A stretch of 64,000 bases of DNA, taken from Hyalella azteca (Eukaryota > Arthropoda > Malacostraca > Amphipoda > Hyalellidae). The position numbers and the translations under genes are program-made. Below are positions 57,916 to 64,000 of the stretch, one piece after another. Location of the stretch: positions 61,823 to 125,822 of the forward strand of contig NW_025941295.1 of NCBI RefSeq assembly GCF_000764305.2. Reading direction: 5' to 3'. Below the pieces are notes generated by a model. The model made no database searches. It was not told the origin of the DNA and was given only the letters and a program-made list of their open reading frames with translations. How positions within the stretch are numbered: the first letter of the stretch is position 1; every line of letters begins with the position of its first letter.

Positions 57916-60900
57916 GACCGGCTATCAGCAGCACCGCAGACTGGAGTCAGTCAAGGCGACGCCCTTTCCGCAGTGTGCTGATGTTGCGGACGATATGCCG
58001 ACCTGGCGCTACGTTCTTCGCTCGACAGCGGATGTGTTCGTTTGGGATTCCGAAGTTTTTTTCCACTGAAAACCGTGGTAAAAGTAACTAAAGAACTTCC
58101 CTGACATACCTGTGTGTTTATTGTAAAACTCGACGGTGCGGACATGGCTTGTACTCCAGAGCTTGATCGCGAATGTGTTTGCTCGGGATTATAAAATTCG
58201 CGGAGTTACTTACTTGTAATTGTAATGAAAGTAACTCCAGAGACATCCCAACAATATCATTTGCAAACCTCAATTATACCCTGAGTATAGAGAATGGCAA
58301 CCAGAGCTCAACGATGGAAATATTCCCATCGGTTTCTATAATTTTAGTTTAAGGAAAACTCACACAGCCAACGAGTTAACTGAAAATGAAGACGAAAAAA
58401 TATGAATGTATATTCCAAATGTTTTTTTTTCCTACGTCGCTGAATATTCTCTTTTACTAATGATAGATTATGAGTTATTTTCCAGACAAAGGAGCAATAT
58501 TTTACCATAAATCATTCCATTCAAACCATTGACAACGTTCTTCTCGCATCTTGCAATTTATTTGAGATATTCTCATATCCGGCGCCGTTTTAAGTCTTTT
58601 AATTCGTGCCAAGTATATAGTACATTCATGTACTAACCTCGTCCCGAGACGCCGTGTCGCACCGTTGCTACTGCACATCCGTTCTCCAGGCGGGTCCAAG
58701 GATGTATTGCTAACGTCAAACAGTTTATTAACTTTAAAATAGTTCCCTTCCTGTTTACATAGGGAGGTGTTGGCAACTTTATTCCAAGCATCCATATTTA
58801 CTCAAGTGTTTGGTCGATAGTATGCAAAAAGTACACTTCCTTCAATGTAAATTCATACGCACAATCTTCGTAAAAAGAGGTACGCCGCGAAAATTATTTC
58901 TACATTTCAATCCTGATATTAAGCTATAAATTGTTTATCTTGGGAAATTTTTACTAACTTTTAAAACTTGTGAAGATTAAAACCACGAGTTTACAGAAAA
59001 GCTTGCATGCAGGTTTGCTCGCGTTTCTATGGTTAACGCACAAGTATTGGGAGAATCTACGTAGTTTTAGTAGAAAAAATTGATCGGCAGTCGGAAAGAG
59101 AACGTGATCGAGGAGGAAAGAGAACGAGGAAAGAGAACGTGATCGATTCTCAATCAAATTCAGCGACGAGTGTGAAGAAATTAAGTCAATCGGAACAGAT
59201 ATAACTGTGCACTTCGAAACACTGTGAAGATACGAAAAACACAATCGTTTCTCATCAAAGTGATAAAACCAAAAATGCTCTTCCGTCGAAGCAGGGGATC
59301 TCATCAGAAATGGAAGACATTTTATTTCCATCTCCTCTCATTAGCGTGTTGATCTGCCGGTATAGGTTCTCTGTTCAATTAGTGCAGTAATGCATCGCCT
59401 TACGCATTTAAAATTCGAAGGAAAAGTTCTCATGATTGCGCCAAATAAACATATTAATGGCGTCTTTTATCAAATGGAAAGAATAGACTTTGACTTCTTA
59501 AGCTCCTAGGAATTAGTTAAACTGCCACAACCCGAAAAAATTGTGTTTACCAATTTAATAGAGAAAGAAATATTCTGACTTCATAGATAATTTAAAACCA
59601 CTGCTCTATCAACAAATTTTACAGATGTATAGTTTTAAACTGACAGTGTAATAATAACTTGTCAATTTATTAACTTTTAAATCAATTGGACACCGTAAAA
59701 CTTTGCATATACACCGACAACTATGGATTGCTCGATCAAAATACATATATACTGATCAAGTGTTCAATTAAATTAAGAAGTAAGCACGGAAAATATATCT
59801 AAGTCGGCTCAAGATGCCAGCAACATAATGTAGCCAAAAATTATTGCTGTACATTGGTCCAACAAATTACTTATAAAGCTTATTGGAAGTTCTCACCCGC
59901 GTATGTGCACTGGACTCGGAAGAATTTATTTCATACGAAATAATCTCCTGATACGAAGCTGAGAAGCTTTACATGGTCGTATAGCATATAGCAGTGATAG
60001 TTCTGCTCCGTTAAGAAAAATTTGAGTTATGCTCAATTTAAATAATCGCCATAAAATTGAGAAATTTAATGTCAGACCTCGTAATGCTCGTTATATTTGG
60101 CTGTAATTGCGGTTCCCAAATCATTAATTATTCGTTTAATGTCAATAAAGCGAGACAGTTAGCTATTAGTTAAGAATTTCTAATGAATAAATTTGTAACC
60201 TAATTTAACTTTATATTCAGAATACTAAAATATTCCATAAAACAATATATAACTTAGTCCATGACCCAAGACAAAGGTCGCTCCGAAATCATTTCAGGAA
60301 ACTGCGTAGATTTTACGCAGTCTGCGTAATTTCTTCCTCGGGAGAGGCGAATTTCATCGAATTTCGTGAAGTTTTTCGTAAATAAGTTCCGTGGAAGCGC
60401 AGCTGCCAGAGGTGCCGCCCTGCCTCCACCTCCTGAACTCTGCACTACAACTCAAATTCTTTGACTCTCACGCGACGTATTTTTGGATTTAGGTAAGCCA
60501 TAAATGAGATGCGTGAATAAAACAAAAACAATTTATAACGTGTGGATCAAGAAAATTATTCCTCAGCGATTGGCTTATTATATGAATTTTAGAATATATT
60601 CTTGGCATATTTTCAAGTCATTGACAGTGAAGACTGTAAATTATTTCAAAAGGATTTATTCGTTCTTGTCCAAAATAATCACGTGTTAAATGATAATATT
60701 GACTTTATATGAAATATTATTCAGCGGAACAATGCAAGGATGAATCTTTTGATCCCTCTCTGGTAAAATTAAATTAAAATCGATAAGTTTCTAAGAACAC
60801 CGTTATGTAGGAACAGTTCATTCATACAAGTTCTGCAACAATTGCAGAAGTAAGACTACTTATATATAAAATCTACACCCGTAATGAGTTTACTTTTAAA

Positions 60901-62282
60901 GTGAGTATTACACCTGATAAATAAAACGATGGATTAAATAATAGTACCTCATATGTAATGCTACAACAGTAAAGTAAACCAGAACATATTTTGTAATGTA
61001 ATGTTTTGCCTGTAAGCTAGACCGTAAGTGGGATTAAAAAATTTCCCTTATGTAATTATTCCTCTTTAAACTAAACCGGTACAGGAAATAAAAAGTGTAC
61101 CTTGTATGATGCTTCGCCTGTAAAGTAGACCGGTATATTGAAAAATAGTGCTCCACATATAATATCATTCGCTCAAACGGAGAAGATGCTTTGTTGAAGA
61201 CCACGCTGCAGGAATTTCTTGCAAAAGATAACACCCAAGTTGACATATATCTCCATGTCGTAATCACTGTCTCTTCAGAGCCCAGTTCAGAGGTCTACAA
61301 ACCTGTTGGTGCGAGTCACTGCTTTACAAGTATTGTCCTTTTTGTTCACTTCAAGATAATCGTTATAGCAGGCGAATATAAGTTTTGGTTTTAATTGAGT
61401 GTTTTGTATGCAATTATAAATGACTTCATCTGCCCGAATTGAAGTAAAAAAATCCAGCGATGTGTTTGTGCAGCGTAAGCGAAAGGACTTGGACATCGAA
61501 ACGAAACAATAATTGTTGTATGATATGAATTATGACTATTATAGTGCCTACGCTCTAACATTAAACTACGAATACTTGATTCGTTATGAGATGGAATATG
61601 TTACTCTATATTAACTTACTTCGTCTCTATAAATTCTATTTTGAAATTTAAGTAACAGGATAGCCCGCTCTTTAGCAATGCCACAAAAACTACAACTATG
61701 TTTTTTTTCACTGAGAATGTTTACTGCAGAAAATTAATGTGTTTTTTATAATGGAAGGATTTTCCGCAGGCTGAAGTAAATTTAACAAAAACACAGGAAG
61801 GAATAAATAGGACTGATGGTTCGTGAAGAGTTCAAGAACCGCATTGCCGATTCTTTGAACGATAGATCACCGAACTAATGAATCGTGAAGCTTTCGAGCA
61901 CATATAAGCTAATCCACGCACTCACTTAAAAAAACATTCCAAACACATAATAAATTCCAGAAATGATAAATAAAGCGAGTGTTGGGGTATGCCTGAGCTC
62001 GCAAATCAGATCGTAATTGCATATGTGGTGCAGCATCTGAACAGTGAATGAAATAGCAAGTCAGTATAGCGGACAATGACCTCGAGTGCTATACGATCAT
62101 TATTTTCTCGTATTGAACGATCATTGTCGACACACATTGTACGAAAATGTACTTCCCACGCATAATATGCGAGCATTTTACTAGTACCGTATATTCAACG
62201 CATTTAACTAATTATAACTGGTAAAACTGCTACATCTGTTGTTCGCAACCCAATAGACTCGTTTGTAACTGATATTCAGCTA
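57916..62282. other. Non-coding stretch with one possible exon
   Basis: AT-rich. A diffuse repeat (gcctgtaaagtagaccggta type) lies at 60940-61170. Open frames at 58954-59331 and 61034-61496 show no domain. No RNA gene is recognised. Confidence 0.45.
58638..58795 (-). other. Possible first coding exon
   Basis: ATG at 58795 opens a frame of 97 codons. After 52 codons (MDAWNKVANTSLCKQEG, LFDVSNTSLDPPGERM, CSSNGATRRLGT) a good donor GACGAG|GTTAGT appears. The segment before the donor has the more coding-like codons. No family is recognised and no partner exon was found. Confidence 0.27.
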
Positions 62283-62575
62283 CAGTGCATAGAGACGTAG
62301 CCGCCTGTAGTACTGCTACGGCTGATGAGTACAGGCCAATAGCTGCATGTAGTACTGCTACGGCTGATGAGTACAGCCCAATAGCCGCATGTAGTACTGC
62401 TACGGCTGATGAGTACAGGCCAATAGCCGCATGTAGTACTGCTACGGCTGATGAGTACAGCCCAATAGCCGCATGTAGNTGCGGCTGATAAGTACAGGCC
62501 AATAGCCGCATGTAGTACTGCTGCGACTGATAGGTACAGTCCAATAGCCGTATGTAGTACTGCTACGGCTGATAA
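62283..62575. repeat. 42-bp minisatellite, about 7 copies, with an N
   Basis: The unit gccgcatgtagtactgctac plus ggctgatgagtacagcccaata; period 42, so frames stay open on both strands. At 62479 an N replaces about nine bases of a unit, which suggests that the array is incompletely assembled. Confidence 0.96.
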
Positions 62576-62629
62576 GTAGAGTTTTGCATGTTGCTCATGC
62601 CACCATGGTTCAAAGTCTTAATATAAATA

Positions 62630-62840
62630 AATGCTACACAACGTGTTCCCACACAATAAAACTGTCGTTTCTAGAACAATTTCGTTATAGCTGCTTTGTG
62701 TAGAGCAATTCTATATGCAGTACAATTATGTTATAGCTACAACACGAATGATCCCACACAATACAGCTGCTGTGTGTAGCACAGTTCTACTATAGCTGCA
62801 ACACGAGTGCTCCCAGACAATACTGCTGCTGTCACATTTC
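62630..62840. repeat. Degenerate tandem repeat following the 42-bp array
   Basis: The phrases cacaacgtgttcccacacaat, actgctgtgtgtagcacagtt and ctatagctgcaacacgagtg recur two or three times with a spacing near 60-70 bases. Confidence 0.75.
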
Positions 62841-64000
62841 AAGCTCATCATACAACAGAACTGACGCCACAAGTTCTCAGCTCTCAAAGATCTCCGTCAG
62901 TGTCGACAAGCTTTAGTTGAAAATGGGCTTAGTTTTTCCGATTTTCCAAGTACACACTGAGTTCGCTGTTGGTTCCAGTCTGTCTTCTGATGATGATTCT
63001 AAGTAACGAATACATAATATAGAACGATTAAAAATTCGCATTATTATTGCGAAGTTCATTGCAACCTTTTTTCATTACTCATTATATACCTACTTAATTT
63101 GCGTACCTTTGCTCATCCATCTAGTGTAAAATGTATCTTATTGAGTTAAAAAAAATTAATAATTCACGCACTGAATTACTGGGTGCAATTACGTAGTGTC
63201 AATGATGAATCTTACGCAGAAAATAATTTCACGGTTCCCATGAAGATGACGAGCGCCTCGGCATCTCCCGCCAATAGGCCGTTAGTGGGAACGTTAGTGA
63301 AGCGGGAGAGTGTAGTATAAGATTGACCCATCAGAAGCCATTTTTGCGGATGTAGTTTGTTGTTCGCCTAAGACGTCACCGATCTCAGTGACGTCACTGG
63401 CATTAACCAATCACCGAAATGCAACCAAACCTGCCAACCAATCCGTCATGGGAATGACAGGTTTGCTTATGTTTCTCGATCTACGTGACGTAACAAGAAA
63501 GCCGAACTGAAAACGTGAACCTCTCATGCAAGTGCAGCCTCCGATAATTTTGTGTGAAGGTTTTGGCTTTGGAAGAAAGGCAAAGCTGTAAAAAAATACA
63601 CAGTAGCCTTGGTCTAAAATATTTCTGACAGCGGGTTCATCTGTTTGTTGAAACTTACAGTTTTATCGAACAACATCTCACTGCAAACTTTTTTACTTCG
63701 TTTAAGAATTTATTTTCAATATGATTCACCAAGATTATTTATTAATAACTTAAGCTGAATTAATCGAATTAAATTATAAAATGGTCTAGTTTCACACGTA
63801 AGTCAACAGTAATGAGGAAAATGCGGAAATCAACCGTCATGATAAATGGAAATTACGGATTTACGGTACCAAGCGTCGTGAAATAGGGGAATAAAGGTAA
63901 ACGGCCGTCATGCTATAGGGGAAAATACGGTAATCAACCGTCATAATACTGTATGCAAGGAACACACTCGAGATGCCCCGCTTTATAAGATCGATCCCGA
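62841..64000. other. Non-coding right end
   Basis: A GC-richer region at 63230-63540 has no product. A loose repeat with aatcaaccgtcat (three times, 63825-63945) is followed by the window edge. Confidence 0.45.

Noticed and set aside
1..64000. tRNA and rRNA genes
   Set aside because: I looked for the tRNA B-box (GGTTCGANNCC on either strand) and for long conserved rRNA stretches and found none convincing by eye; a covariance-model scan would settle it.

Overview
The window reads as nuclear DNA of an invertebrate animal: AT-rich, mostly non-coding, with long introns bounded by GT/AG sites and about two dozen local tandem repeat arrays. The one gene I can name is a SOX transcription factor whose closest remembered relatives are the SoxF group (vertebrate SOX7/17/18, insect Sox15). 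An arthropod, possibly a crustacean, is a guess from the gene family and repeat style. The sequence does not prove it. Three single N bases (19036, 39582, 62479) mark assembly joins, all beside or inside repeats.

The SoxF gene is on the minus strand from about 52274 (start) to 37766 (stop). I rebuilt nine coding exons by joining splice sites: 52214-52274, 51645-52076, 47694-47891, 44727-45002, 43877-44095, 43647-43737, 41209-41263, 39700-40942 and 37766-38361. All phases match and the sum is 3171 nt (about 1056 residues). The HMG box is split by a 3.75 kb intron after the LSKMLG motif. The last exon ends in a peptide resembling the vertebrate SoxF C-terminus. Exons 2 to 5 are all phase 1-1 and multiples of three. 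The last intron holds a large fold-back structure and a hAT-like terminus. The adjoining intron 7 holds a perfect 15-bp inverted repeat carrying two CACGTG sites.

Layout: 1-8200 is dominated by minisatellites (23, about 60, 36, 44, about 95 and 30 bp units). 8.2-13.6 kb is low-complexity AT-rich DNA. 13.6-14.3 kb is a 33-bp array with a 165-bp higher-order period. 18.0-18.5 kb is a ~155-bp satellite. 23.6-25.15 kb is a self-complementary 30-bp array that passes directly into a CT-rich 41-bp array. 25-37 kb is mostly featureless, with a hairpin, CAACTG/CAGTTG dyad repeats, a 26-31 bp array and two possible exons. 37.5-52.3 kb is SoxF. 52.3-64 kb holds further arrays (51, ~40, ~166 and 42 bp) and three possible exons.

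Seven short coding-like stretches outside SoxF are listed as unassigned candidates. I saw no rRNA, no tRNA, no complete transposase or reverse transcriptase, and no viral gene.
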